Assembly: GCA_963815185.1 (NCBI GenBank)
Contig: CAWFGC010000014.1
Coordinates: 216,574 to 280,573 of the forward strand
Length of the DNA: 64,000 bases
Origin: SHZL01 sp963815185
GTDB taxonomy: Bacteria; Pseudomonadota; Gammaproteobacteria; Xanthomonadales; SZUA-36
Reading direction: 5' to 3'
Both the position numbers and the translations under genes were made by a program. The notes beneath the pieces are model-generated. The model worked only from the letters and a program-made list of their open reading frames with translations, was not told where the DNA came from and did not search any database. Below, piece by piece: positions 27,185-36,016 of this stretch. Numbering within the stretch: position 1 is the stretch's first letter; every line of letters begins with the position of its first letter.

Positions 27185-28111
27185 ATGGAGACGTTTTTGG
27201 CCCTGAACGAGTTCTTGCTGGGGCTGAGCGTGGTCATCGCCGCCGTCAGCAACTACCTTATCGTCAACAAACTGTGGTCCCGCAGAGCGAAGAGGGACGT
27301 GGCGGAGAGCATTTCCATCTCAGCAGCGTTGCTCGGCCTGGCAACGGGGTTTCCCTTTCTCATCGAGTTCGTGCTCGTCGACCAGAACTGGGCGGCGGCC
27401 GGCAAGGCCGGTATCGGAATCCTCACAGGCCTCGTGTTTGTCATGGTTGGCGCGGGTCTGTGGGTGACCGAGTTCCGGGGACAAACTTTCCTGCAGCTCT
27501 TTACGCGGGCGCTGAACCTGGAGCGCAAGGAGTCCGCGGATCTGCTCAAGTCGCTTGTCCAGCCGGCGGGCGCGGACCACCTCATACGCGTGTTCGAAGC
27601 CATGGCAAGCGTCGATCGGCATGTCGACGCGCGCGAAATCGAGATGATCCGGGAGTTCGCCAGGCGCTGGCACCTCGATCCGCCGAAGCTCACAGAGGGT
27701 GCGGTGGAGCATGACGGTGACGTGATCGGGCTGCGCCGGAGCGTGGAAGACTACTTGAATGTCTCGCCTCCGGCCGATCAGGCCTCGGAGCTTCTGGACG
27801 TTCTGCGCATTTTCGTCATGGCGGACGGTGCAGTCTCACATGAGGAGGAATTGGTGCTGGAGGAGATCACCGGCATGATCACAGGATACATGTCGGCTGT
27901 TGGCGACAAAGGCATGCACGAAGTCGTCATCGTGCCCCAGAATGACAAGCAGATGGACGCCGTGCTGGAGCTTTTTCCAGGCATTACAGCCAAGACGATG
28001 CGGGGTGGCACGGTCTACTCCGTGGGGCGCTTTTTCTCCCCCCGGTACGCCGACGTCGTGTGCGACAAGTACATCTCATTGGGGCTCTTCACGGCCAGAG
28101 TGGAGAAATAG
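27185..28111 (+). CDS. Membrane-anchored TerB-like protein
   Basis: This 308-residue protein starts at the ATG at 27185. It has three hydrophobic segments (about residues 9-27, 43-62 and 76-95). Residues 110-240 look like a TerB domain: HLIRVFEAMASVDRHVDARE and LLDVLRIFVMADGAVSHEEE, each with an acidic metal-binding-like loop. The last 65 residues (VVIVPQNDKQMDAVLELFPG, then VYSVGRFFSPRYADVVCDKY) resemble SPOR-like sensing domains. TerB domains occur in tellurite-resistance and phage-defence settings, but no other ter gene is present here. The gene stands alone on the + strand. Function unknown. Confidence 0.7.
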   Translation: METFLALNEFLLGLSVVIAAVSNYLIVNKLWSRRAKRDVAESISISAALLGLATGFPFLIEFVLVDQNWAAAGKAGIGILTGLVFVMVGAGLWVTEFRGQTFLQLFTRALNLERKESADLLKSLVQPAGADHLIRVFEAMASVDRHVDAREIEMIREFARRWHLDPPKLTEGAVEHDGDVIGLRRSVEDYLNVSPPADQASELLDVLRIFVMADGAVSHEEELVLEEITGMITGYMSAVGDKGMHEVVIVPQNDKQMDAVLELFPGITAKTMRGGTVYSVGRFFSPRYADVVCDKYISLGLFTARVEK

Positions 28112-28359
28112 GCGGCCTCGAATAGCGGAAATTTAGCACTGGCTGATTGCCAAAATAAGAAAAAGTGAATCTTGAGTTGGCGAGGGACCGCTTCCTGGCG
28201 GTAACCGGCCATTAGTCAGCCCGCATGGTATATAGCAAATTCCGATCCGAATCGGCCCTTGAGTATTGGTTAAAAATCAGTCCCGGTTTCATTTTTGTTG
28301 GCATTGCCGAGACAAGCAGCTACCCTTACACCCAATAACGGCCACCCAGAAGCCACCAC

Positions 28360-28758
28360 TTGTCTTTATTAAAGGAACTCAACCGCCGTAACGTCTTCAA
28401 GGTAACCATTGCCTATGTCGTCATGGCGTGGCTGGTGCTGCAGGTAGCCGATGTCATCCTGAACAACATCACCGCCCCGGGTTGGATATTCAAAGTCCTG
28501 ATGTTGTTTCTTGCCATTGGCTTGCCGTTCGCAGTGTTCTTTGCCTGGGCCTTTGAGCTCACACCCGAGGGGCTTAAACGCGAACACGAGGTAGATCGGG
28601 GGAGAACCACGTTGATGATGGAGACCTATTCCAGAAGCCCCGTGCGGGGAAACACCGAACGAATCGCTGCCCTTGCAAAAAGTTACCCATTTGGCCTCAC
28701 TTTCAATTCTGACCAGGAACTCAAGATGTCGGCCGATCTACGAGGGAATTGTGTGTGA
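28360..28758 (+). pseudogene. Truncated FlgO-like/TPR membrane protein
   Basis: The first 80 residues match the anchor region of the two full-length paralogues at 16.1-20 kb (LLKELNRRNVFKVTIAYVV, VADVILNNITAPGWIFKV, FFAWAFELTPEGLKREHEVD). After about residue 80 the similarity ends and the frame stops at 28758. The FlgO-like and TPR domains are missing. It starts at TTG or an equivalent near 28360 with no clear ribosome site. The short remnant at 261-374 carries nearly the same anchor, so two broken copies and two intact ones exist in the window. Confidence 0.65.
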
Positions 28759-28921
28759 GGATGCACCCACAAACGAGCATGAAACAGTACCAACGCCCCC
28801 TCCAGGCTGTTGATAGGCAATGAAAATTCAGCCAATTTTGGAGTGAGTCCTTGGCAGCGAGGCGGCAATCATCAACTGTCAGATTTTATTTAAGAAATAA
28901 CAATGCGCCAGGCACAGAACA

Positions 28922-30130
28922 CTACTGGACGCGCTGCAGCTGTTCCCACTGCACCGAAGAGCCGATATTCGGGTCGAGGCTCGGGTTGTCAGTGTGGATA
29001 TAGTTGCCCCAGCCGTCCGACCAATGTTGGTTGGCGTAGCCGTGCTGGGAGGTGCCGGTAACGGTTGAGGGGTCGTGGAATGTTTCGCGGTCGTGGATCG
29101 AATCGACGTACCTCTCCTGGCTGGACATGCCGCTGGCCGACGACCCGCCGCTGTGGATGCCAGCGATGAAGCTCTTGTGCGCGGTGGTGTCCATTGCTGC
29201 CCGGTGCCGCTGCATGATGTTGGCGCGAAAGGCGTCATTCTCCGCAGCGAGCGCACGGCTCTGTGCCATGATCGCTTCCCGGGCGCGGCGGTTGTCGATG
29301 AGGCCCTGCTGGAACTTGGCATCCAACTGCTGCCTGATGTCGACGCGGAGATCAACCCACGCCGGGTTCGGAGTGCCGGAACGAACCATGTAGGTGAACA
29401 TGCTCCGATGTGAATCCAGTTGCCCCTCCTCGGTGATGAAGCCGTGGACGCCGGTGAGTCCCCAGGTCGTCTGCGTGGTCACGCCGGCCTCGCCGCGCAG
29501 GGTGGCGGAGTTGATGACATAGAGCGCGTAGATCTCCTCCTCCATGCGTTTGCCTTCCCACGTAAACACCGCGCGGAGCCCAATGCCGGAGATGTTGGGA
29601 CCAGCCCGGTCCAGGGCCGCAGGGAGTCCGGGGACTTCGCGTACCCCGGTGATCTGTAGTCCCGGGATGCCGGCCTGATAGATCTTGGTGACTGCCTCTG
29701 CCAGGGCGGCCCTGGGCTCCATCGGAGCGATGTTGAGCATCCCCATATTCATCTGGCCGGGATTGTTGAGCGCAGCATCGCCGGTGAGCCAGTAGCAGGT
29801 GAGATCGGGGAAGAACTGTAGACGCATGGTTTCCTGCGGGTCGGTCAGCGCTGAGCTGATAGTGACGGGGACGACGTTGTTGTTGAGGTTCCACTGCACG
29901 TCGGACTCTATCGTCCAGCCAACGGGTCCACGGATCGCATAAACGGGCATCTGCGCTTGCTCGTCCATCACGTAGTAGATATCCATAGGCGGGCTCCCGG
30001 AGTCGGGGGTCGCTAGAGCCGACGTCGGCAGGCTTTCGTTCCCGCCCGTCGATTGATTCTCTGTCTGCCCACATGCGCCAAGCGTCCATACCCCAAGCAT
30101 GAGTCCGTAGATGAGAAGTCGCGTTTTCAT
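28922..30130 (-). CDS. Lipoprotein of unknown function
   Basis: This 402-residue protein has a lipobox (GVWTLGACGQT) after a short signal, then a low-complexity linker. The middle (PVYAIRGPVGWTIESDVQW, then PVTISSALTDPQETMRLQFF and CYWLTGD) and a C-terminal region rich in His, Ser and Gly (FIAGIHSGGSSASGMSSQER, ERYVDSIHDRETFHDPS, HWSDGWGNYIHTDNPSLDP) are conserved-looking but I do not recognise a named family. A helical Ala/Arg stretch (RRAREAIMAQSRALAAEN) separates them. It stands alone on the reverse strand. The protein is probably located at the outer membrane. Confidence 0.6.
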   Translation of the reverse strand: MKTRLLIYGLMLGVWTLGACGQTENQSTGGNESLPTSALATPDSGSPPMDIYYVMDEQAQMPVYAIRGPVGWTIESDVQWNLNNNVVPVTISSALTDPQETMRLQFFPDLTCYWLTGDAALNNPGQMNMGMLNIAPMEPRAALAEAVTKIYQAGIPGLQITGVREVPGLPAALDRAGPNISGIGLRAVFTWEGKRMEEEIYALYVINSATLRGEAGVTTQTTWGLTGVHGFITEEGQLDSHRSMFTYMVRSGTPNPAWVDLRVDIRQQLDAKFQQGLIDNRRAREAIMAQSRALAAENDAFRANIMQRHRAAMDTTAHKSFIAGIHSGGSSASGMSSQERYVDSIHDRETFHDPSTVTGTSQHGYANQHWSDGWGNYIHTDNPSLDPNIGSSVQWEQLQRVQ

Positions 30131-30571
30131 GGCGGGATACCTCGCAGGTTGCCGGGTTCATCGGGCGGCGGCGGGTTACACGCGGCGCGGGCACCGATAG
30201 CGTAGTTGCCTATCCTAAACTCTATCGCAACAATTCTCTATCTCCTGGATAGGTATTGCGAGGTTAACGAACTGAAATAACAACAAAATTCAAAAATCCG
30301 GATTTAGCCGGAGCACAGACCTCAAATCAAAATCAAAACAACAAAGTCACTTGTTTCAAAACAGAGCTTTTCAACACAATAGGCCGACTCCCGCCATTGG
30401 CGATGCTGAGTTTTACACTTGTCGAATGGCAGCTTTGAGGGCAAGGGACTAAACCGCTACCGCGGTAGGGGTGCCGGGGTTTGATGTAGTCGAGAAATTT
30501 GAGATCAGGGTCTGTCCTGTGATGAGGTTGTAGTTGCGACACCAGCAACCATCAACACAGGAGACAGACCC
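30131..30571. other. Intergenic region before the IS91-type element
   Basis: These 441 bases hold no gene that I can support. Two palindromes are visible: TCCGGATTTAGCCGGA near 30296-30311 and CTACCGCGGTAG at 30457-30468. The right part may be the left end of the IS91-type element, whose ends usually carry hairpins. The border of the element cannot be fixed from sequence alone. Confidence 0.45.
30508..30571. promoter_or_regulatory. Inverted repeat flanking the integrase start
   Basis: GGGTCTGTCCTGTG at 30508-30521 and CACAGGAGACAGACCC at 30556-30571 are complementary apart from a two-base bulge. The right arm ends directly at the ATG at 30572 and contains the AGGAGA ribosome site. Pairing would hide the start of the integrase, which could limit its translation. 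It could equally be the origin-end hairpin of the IS91-type element. Confidence 0.6.
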
Positions 30572-31343
30572 ATGACTCATTCTAACAAGTCCATCAGCCC
30601 ATTGCGCCAACGCATGATCGATGACATGACGCTGCGCAAGCTCAGCCCCAAAACTCAGGCCGCCTACCTGCGGGCGGTGGTGAAGTTCACCCGCTTCTTT
30701 GGCCGCTCCCCTGATCTGGCTGCGCCCGAGGATCTGCGCGCATTCCAACTGCACCTGGTCGAGACGGCTGTATCCCCCACCACGATTAATGCCACCCTCA
30801 CCGGTCTGGGATTCCTCTTCGAGCGTGACCCTGGAACGCCCGGATGCGCTCAAGCGCACGAGCCGCGTGCGTCAACCGCAGAAGTTGCCGCGCGTCCTCA
30901 GCGTCGATGAGGTGGCGCGTTTGCTGGCCGGCGCAAGCAACCCCAAGCACCGCGCAGCCCTGGCGGTGGCCTATGGCGCCGGTTTGCGCGCCAGCGAAGT
31001 GGTGCATCTCAAGATGGCCGACATCGATAGTGAGCGCATGATTGTGCGGGTCGAGCAAGGCAAGGGACAGCGTGACCGCTACGCCATGCTGTCACCATCA
31101 CTGCTGGAGCTGCTGCGCGCCTGGTGGCAGCGCGGTCATGCGCAGGGCAAAATGCTGCGCGGTGGTTGGTTGTTCCCGGGCCGCAACCCGGTGAACCCGC
31201 TCTCGACCCGGCAACTCAATAAAGCCTGTCACCGCGCCGCCGCCGCGGCTGAACTGGACAAACGCATCTCCATGCACACCCTGCGCCACAGCTTCGCCAC
31301 CCACCTGTTGGAGAATAAGGTCGATATCCCCCGTGTCCAGGAT
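30572..31343 (+). pseudogene. Tyrosine recombinase (XerD-like integrase) of the IS91-type element
   Basis: The N-terminal SAM-like domain starts THSNKSISPLRQRMIDDM and YLRAVVKFTRFFGRSP. The frame changes near 30830 (one surplus base in the TTCGAGCGTGACC region) and goes on as TLERPDALKRTSRV. The catalytic part has LAVAYGAGLRASEVVHLK (first Arg) and ISMHTLRHSFATHLLE (His-x-x-Arg). The final block that carries the second His and the catalytic Tyr is missing: after VDIPRVQ the sequence runs into the inserted IS. The protein is thus both frameshifted and truncated, and could not cut DNA. Confidence 0.8.
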
Positions 31344-31351
31344 AGTTGTCG

Positions 31352-31382
31352 CCTCTAATATTCAATGATTGAACGTTAGAGG
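31352..31382 (+). promoter_or_regulatory. Nested hairpin upstream of IS orfA
   Basis: CCTCTAA at 31352-31358 pairs with TTAGAGG at 31376-31382, and an inner TTCAA/TTGAA pair lies between them with a TGA loop. The hairpin ends a few bases before the GGAGAG site and the ATG at 31391. Such structures shield transposase genes from outside transcription in several IS families. This role is inferred. Confidence 0.5.
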
Positions 31383-31390
31383 AGAGAAAA

Positions 31391-31879
31391 ATGATAGAGC
31401 GAAGACAATATAATGAATCATTCCGGCAGCAAGCGCTGGAGAAAGTTTATACACGTGGAAACCGCTCGGTAAAGGTGGTGGCTGCAGACTTAAACATGAG
31501 CCATGGAACATTAAGGAACTGGATGAAAGCCGATAAGAATAGTTCGCCAGCAAGAGCTGGTCTGCAGTCAAAGCGACCGCAAGACTGGAGTCTGGCGGAA
31601 CGCCTGCAGATGTTGCTGGAGAGTCATGGCCTGGATGAGGAGGCACTGAATGCCTTGTGCCGCGAGAAGGGAATTTTCCGCCATCATTTGGAGCAATGGC
31701 AAGCGGCTTTTGAGGCCGGTGCTGCAGCGGTCAATCATACGGAGCTGCGTGAACTGAAGGATCTGAATAAGGCCCTGACGCGGGAATTGAATCGCAAGGA
31801 AAAGGCGCTGGCAGAAGCAGCGGCATTGTTGGTGCTGCAAAAAAAGTACCAGGCGCTGTGGGTGGGAGAGGACGCATGA
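31391..31879 (+). CDS. Transposase helper (orfA) of the inserted IS
   Basis: This 162-residue protein has an N-terminal helix-turn-helix (FRQQALEKVYTRGNRSVKVV, then AADLNMSHGTLRNWMK), like IS3-type OrfA proteins. A long helical region follows (TELRELKDLNKALTRELNRK, EKALAEAAALLVLQKKYQAL). Its stop overlaps the ATG of orfB at 31876 (ATGA). The frame is intact, in contrast with all other genes of this block. I place it in an IS3-like group with modest confidence; the exact IS family is not known to me. Confidence 0.7.
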   Translation: MIERRQYNESFRQQALEKVYTRGNRSVKVVAADLNMSHGTLRNWMKADKNSSPARAGLQSKRPQDWSLAERLQMLLESHGLDEEALNALCREKGIFRHHLEQWQAAFEAGAAAVNHTELRELKDLNKALTRELNRKEKALAEAAALLVLQKKYQALWVGEDA

Positions 31880-32228
31880 TTTCCCTGCCACAGCGTCAAC
31901 AAATTATGCAGTGGATCGAGCGCAAGTGCCGCTGGTGCCCGCCGTCACCAGGCCTGTGAGTTGCTCGGTATCGCGCCACGCACACTGCAGCGTTGGCAGC
32001 AATGCGGGGAGTTGCCTGGTGATGCACGCAGCACCCGCAGCTTCGTACCGGCCAACAAGCTCACTGATCAGGAACGTGAACAGATCGTCACTGTGGCCAA
32101 CTCGGTGGAATTCGCCCATTTGCCACCCAGCCAGATGGTGCCGCAGCTGGCGGATCGGGGTGAGTATGTTGCCTCGGAGTCAACGTTTTATCGGGTGCTG
32201 CGCGAAGTTGGGCAGTTACAGCACCGCC
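31876..32228 (+). pseudogene. Transposase orfB N-terminal fragment of the inserted IS
   Basis: The start MISLPQRQQIMQWIE at 31876 overlaps the orfA stop. The frame soon changes (near 31922, one surplus base) and goes on as SAAGARRHQACELLGIAPRT, LQRWQQCGELPGDARSTRSF and ASESTFYRVLREVGQLQHR. The catalytic DDE core that should follow is absent. At about 32228 the frame runs directly into IS91-type transposase sequence (QADLLPVDYYH). The IS is therefore cut off in the middle of orfB, most likely by a deletion that also removed its right end. Confidence 0.7.
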
Positions 32229-33117
32229 AGGCTGACCTGTTGCCGGTGGATTACTACCATCGTCGTGTTCACCCTGCCGGCGCCGATCAGTGACATCGCT
32301 TATCAGAACAAGGCGGTGATCTACCACCTGCTGTTCAAAGCCGCCGCCGAGACCTTGCTCACCATCGCCGCCGATCCGAAGCGTCTCGGCGCACGTCTGG
32401 GCATCACCGCCGTGTTGCATACCTGGGGCTCGGCCCTGACCCACCATCCACATATCCATTGCATCGTGCCCGGCGGTGGCCTGTCGCTGGACGGTCAACG
32501 CTGGGTCAGCCTGCAAGTCCGGCTTCTTCTTGCCGGTGCGGGTGCTCTCGCGGCTCTTTCGACGATTGTTCCTGGATAAGCTCAGCGCTGCTCACCTCGC
32601 CGGCCAACTGCAGTTCTTCGGCGCGCACCAGAACCTGGCCGACAGTCAGGACTTCGCTCACTACCTCGCACCATTACGCCAGATCGACTGGGTGGTCTAT
32701 GCCAAGCGACCGTTCGCCGGACCCGAGGCCGTACTCGCCTACCTGTCGCGCTACACCCATCGGGTCGCGATTGCCAACAGCCGTTTGCTGGCCTGTGATG
32801 AGCGTGGTGTCACCTTCAAGTGGAAGGACTATCGTGCAAGGCAGCGTGATCGTTACAAGACCATGACCCTGGCCACCGACGAGTTCATTCGGCGCTTTCT
32901 CATCCACGTGCTGCCCGCGGGCTTCCACCGCATCCGTCACTACGGACTGTTCGCCAACCATACCCGGGTCAAACACCTGCAACGATTGCGCGAACTCCTC
33001 AGCAACGACATCCTCGATGCCGGTACAGAAACAGAACTTGTTGCAGGATCCTCTACCGACCGCCACCTACACCTGCCGGGACTGTGGTGCACCCATGATC
33101 ATTATCGAAACTTTTGA
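32226..33117 (+). pseudogene. IS91-type HUH transposase lacking its N-terminus
   Basis: Reading starts at ADLLPVDYYH, then shifts frame near 32260 to VVFTLPAPISDIAYQNKAV and again near 32505 to CKSGFFLPVRVLSRLFR. Visible catalytic features are the HUH motif in THHPHIHCIVPGGGL and the two-tyrosine motif in AYLSRYTHRVAIANSRL. The C-terminal part continues to 33117 (ATDEFIRRFLIHVLPAGFHR). The N-terminal zinc-binding part is gone. Both frameshifts are consistent with one surplus base. The gene is inactive as read. Confidence 0.8.
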
Positions 33118-33510
33118 AAAACAACGGCCGCGGGCACCACCGGCTGACACATGATCAACTCTTTACTCACAGGGTGCCTTTACTGTCGGCTGTGCACCGG
33201 CAGCGCCAGCCTTTTGCCCCAAGCAGGAAATACACCCCACAGCTGCCCTCAAAGGTCAGCAACATTGACTGACGTCCTCAAGATAAAGGGCCGAATCAAG
33301 ACACCTGGCTCACGCTACCATCACCGCGACCAGCACAGATCAAACAGATACGCTTCAAATCTCCATAGCGCACGCGACATCAATCAAACACAACTGCCAC
33401 GACCCCGCGGTTTCCTCCCCTGAGTATTATCTGACGTCTGCCTCAAATGCTGAGTTAATCGGCGAGGCCTTGCTCGGGGCAGGCGTCCGATAATCCTTAA
33501 CAAAAGCAAC
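33118..33510. other. Region behind the IS91-type element
   Basis: I see no gene here that can be supported. A 90-codon open frame at 33151-33423 has no family resemblance and no ribosome site. The right end of the IS91-type element should lie in this stretch, but its border cannot be fixed. Confidence 0.4.
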
Positions 33511-33660
33511 TCAATCTGCCGCGCCGCTGTTGACTTCAATCCAGTATCCATCCGGACCCTGCAGGTAAAGCTGCCTGGTATTGTCTGCCCGGATTGTCGC
33601 TTTCCCTATATCGCCCAGCCGTGGGTCGCCCCCGCGGCTCCGGGTATTGCATATGATTGA
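33511..33660 (-). pseudogene. C-terminal remnant of a VOC/glyoxalase-fold protein
   Basis: The reverse strand reads RGGDPRLGDIGKATIRADNT and then RQLYLQGPDGYWIEVNSGAA before a TGA at 33511-33513. The stretch GPDGYWIEV is typical of the last strand of VOC-family proteins, with the metal-ligand Glu. Only about 45 codons remain and no start is present. The 5' part was probably lost when the mobile element or the neighbouring island arrived. It lies next to the stop of the permease gene. Confidence 0.65.
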
Positions 33661-33698
33661 GATGGCTTCTACTTAGCTTGTCAACACCAACCACACCA

Positions 33699-35060
33699 TC
33701 AGATACCAGAATCCGAGGCAAACGACAGATCCACTTTTTTGATGTATTTGAGATAGATGGCAAAGACAAGCCCGATCCCCAGCCAAATCAGGCCCGCTGT
33801 CATGGCATCTGAGTCCAGGCTGATAAATGCATAAACGGTTACCAGAACACCGAGAACAGGACAGGACAGGTCGCGAAAGTAGTTGCGGCTTCCCTGTTTT
33901 ACCATGAAGAAGTAGATTGTCGTGACATTGATAAATGACCAGCAAAGCAACATGCTGAAATTCACCATTGATGTCATGATTTGGGCTTTATCTGAATAAA
34001 CCAGGCACAGAATCGTAGAGATGGCCCCGATGACGATGACACCCACGTAGGGACTCTGGTATTTCGGATGCACTTTTGAAAGCACTTTTGGAAACATGTT
34101 GTCCCGGCCCATGGCATACAGCAAGCGCGAACTACATGCCTGGGCGCCGATGCAGCATCCAAACGTTGTTATCACCACAGCCATGACAAACGCGGACTTC
34201 AGGACCGCCCCGCCGGCACGTACAGTAATTTCGTAGAAAGCGGTATCAGGGTTGCCAAGCGTCGTGTAGTCGGGCCACACCAGCGCTGCAACGTAGGCCA
34301 ATATCACATAAAAGGCGCCCAGCAAGCCGAAGGTAAGCAGCACGCTGATACCGATCGTCCTGGCCCCTCCCTTGGCTTCTTCTCCCAAGGTCGTCAACAA
34401 ATCCGGGCCGCCGAAATTGAACACCGCTATCGAAATCCCCACCATCACAGCCGGTAGATCAAACTGCCCTGGAGTATAGAACGGCGCAGCCGTGATGCCG
34501 TTGCCACTAACGCCTTGTGTCACAGAGACAAGACAAGCAATCACCGTCCATAGATAGATGATGAGCCCCCCAAGCAATATGTATTTCAGAATGTCCCGGG
34601 TCACCTCCAAACCGTGATAGTTGACCCAGAAATTGACGGCGATGAAGCCGAGAAGCCATGCATAGAGCGGAACCGCAGGCAACATTGCATGCAGGGCGTT
34701 CGCAGCAAAAATATACAGCAAAGGAAGGAGCACGATGTACATTCCAGCCATGGACCAGCCGATGATAAATCCCGCCGGTTTGTTCATACCACGCGATACG
34801 AATGCATAGCCACCTCCGGCGAGCGGAAAGGCCTGGGACAACCTGGCGTAACTATTACCCGTGAGCACCATGCCGATTGCCGCGAGCAAATAAACTGTGG
34901 CAATCGGTCCCTTTGCTACCTCAACCACGTATCCATATATCAGACTTACCGAAAAAGGCACGCCCATGCTCAAGCCGAGGATGACGAGGTCGGAAACGCC
35001 CAGGACCCGTTTCAATTCCTGGGTATAACCAAAGTGCTCTACCGTCAATTTCTCTTCCAT
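33699..35060 (-). CDS. APC-superfamily amino acid/amine permease
   Basis: This 453-residue protein has about 12 membrane helices. The first helix carries the unwound Gly-rich segment expected for substrate binding (LVILGLSMGVPFSVSLIYG), followed by FPLAGGGYAFVSRGMNKPAG and AVFNFGGPDLLTTLGEEAKG. It ends in a short soluble tail. This fits the amino acid-polyamine-organocation superfamily; the carried compound is unknown. It is the last gene of a reverse-strand group that also holds an SDR and a PLP decarboxylase, with a TonB receptor further upstream. This suggests uptake and breakdown of an amine or amino acid. Confidence 0.9.
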   Translation of the reverse strand: MEEKLTVEHFGYTQELKRVLGVSDLVILGLSMGVPFSVSLIYGYVVEVAKGPIATVYLLAAIGMVLTGNSYARLSQAFPLAGGGYAFVSRGMNKPAGFIIGWSMAGMYIVLLPLLYIFAANALHAMLPAVPLYAWLLGFIAVNFWVNYHGLEVTRDILKYILLGGLIIYLWTVIACLVSVTQGVSGNGITAAPFYTPGQFDLPAVMVGISIAVFNFGGPDLLTTLGEEAKGGARTIGISVLLTFGLLGAFYVILAYVAALVWPDYTTLGNPDTAFYEITVRAGGAVLKSAFVMAVVITTFGCCIGAQACSSRLLYAMGRDNMFPKVLSKVHPKYQSPYVGVIVIGAISTILCLVYSDKAQIMTSMVNFSMLLCWSFINVTTIYFFMVKQGSRNYFRDLSCPVLGVLVTVYAFISLDSDAMTAGLIWLGIGLVFAIYLKYIKKVDLSFASDSGI

Positions 35061-35092
35061 GGGTACCCGTTGCCTTTGAATTGTATTGGAAG

Positions 35093-35875
35093 CTATTGCA
35101 TGAGGGCGCCGTTTTCAGGTAACAAGGCGCCACCGTCAACGACTATGGTCCGGCCAGTGACATAGCCTGCCTCTTCGCTGGCAAGATATAGCATGGCGTG
35201 GGCAATATCCAAGGGGTCGCCCAATCGTTTTAACGGGATATAACTGACCATGGCTTCGCGTTCTTCCTTCGAAGTCAGGTCATTCAGGGCTTGTGTTTGG
35301 ATCAAACCCGGCTCAACGCCGTTCACGGTGATGTTGTATTGTGCCAACTCCATGGCTGCAGCTTTGATGAAGCCGTTGATGCCGCTCTTGCTGGCCGCGT
35401 AGGGTACAAAACCACTTACCGCGGTGCGGTTTCCAGTTACCGATGATGTGAAAAGGATTCGTCCACCGTTGCGCGCTTTCATGAAAGGAATGCAGGCAGT
35501 CGTCAGCCGGTAGCAACTGGTCAAATTAGTGTCGATGGTCTGGTTCCAGGTTTCGTCATCCATGTCTTCCAGCATTTTGAACGGAATGACCGCGGCGTTA
35601 TGTATAAGGATGTCGATGTGGCGGAAGCGTTCTATTACACCCTTGATAAGCCGGTCAACGCCCTCCTTGTTGCTGATGTCGGCGACAATTCCGAAGACTT
35701 CTCCTCCCTTGTCCAAGTTCGACTTCACCACGCTGTTGATCAGCCCCTCGTTACGGCCATTCACCACCACGCTGGCCCCCTTGTCAACAAATGATCCGGC
35801 AATCGCACTCCCTATTCCCTGGCTGCTGCCGGTTATCACGGCGACTTTGTCTTTCAAACTGTGATTGTTCATCAT
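35093..35875 (-). CDS. Short-chain dehydrogenase/reductase (SDR)
   Basis: This 260-residue classical SDR has the cofactor motif T15-GSSQGIG in AVITGSSQGIGSAIAG, the NAAV-type motif in LIHNAAVIPF, the catalytic S145 in ILFTSSVTGNR, and Y159/K163 in VPYAASKSGING. The ending YVTGRTIVVDGGALLP is typical of this group. Substrate and cofactor (NAD or NADP) are not known. The stop lies 32 bases from the permease start, so both are probably in one transcript. The start (ATG at 35875) is preceded on the reverse strand by GGAGACCTCAC. Confidence 0.9.
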   Translation of the reverse strand: MMNNHSLKDKVAVITGSSQGIGSAIAGSFVDKGASVVVNGRNEGLINSVVKSNLDKGGEVFGIVADISNKEGVDRLIKGVIERFRHIDILIHNAAVIPFKMLEDMDDETWNQTIDTNLTSCYRLTTACIPFMKARNGGRILFTSSVTGNRTAVSGFVPYAASKSGINGFIKAAAMELAQYNITVNGVEPGLIQTQALNDLTSKEEREAMVSYIPLKRLGDPLDIAHAMLYLASEEAGYVTGRTIVVDGGALLPENGALMQ

Positions 35876-35944
35876 GTGAGGTCTCCTGCTCGAGGGGCCT
35901 CAACGGAACCTCCAGCAGTTCCTTGCGACCCATGGGGATCAACA

Positions 35945-35965
35945 CCTCCCGGCAATACCGGGAGG
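35945..35965. promoter_or_regulatory. Intergenic hairpin between decarboxylase and SDR genes
   Basis: CCTCCCGG and CCGGGAGG form an 8-bp perfect stem with a five-base loop. On the + strand a T-run (TTTTTT) follows a few bases later. On the reverse strand, in which the neighbouring genes are read, no T-run follows. It may stabilise the mRNA or reduce read-through from the decarboxylase gene into the SDR gene. Confidence 0.45.
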
Positions 35966-36016
35966 TTCCATTTTTTACAGGTAAGAAAGATATTTATCCG
36001 CGCCGAGACGCCGGAC

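Larger units (their letters stand above)
30572..33117 (+). mobile_element. IS91-type element with integrase, interrupted by a second IS
   Basis: A tyrosine-recombinase gene is followed by an IS91-type transposase, an arrangement known for some IS91-type elements. Between 31341 and about 32228 the sequence is replaced by another two-gene IS (orfA, orfB). The integrase loses its last motif and the transposase loses its N-terminal zinc-finger region at the borders. At least four frameshifts occur within the block. The element is dead as read. The insertion happened after the IS91-type element had arrived. Confidence 0.75.

Noticed and set aside
27185..30130. Defence or tellurite-resistance island around the TerB-like gene
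   Set aside because: No other ter gene, nuclease or defence-type gene lies nearby; one TerB-like protein does not support such a system.
33151..33423. Small forward open frame behind the IS91-type transposase
   Set aside because: No ribosome site and no protein-like pattern; it probably belongs to the non-coding end of the element.
35945..35965. Terminator between decarboxylase and SDR genes
   Set aside because: The T-run is on the wrong side for the direction in which these genes are read.
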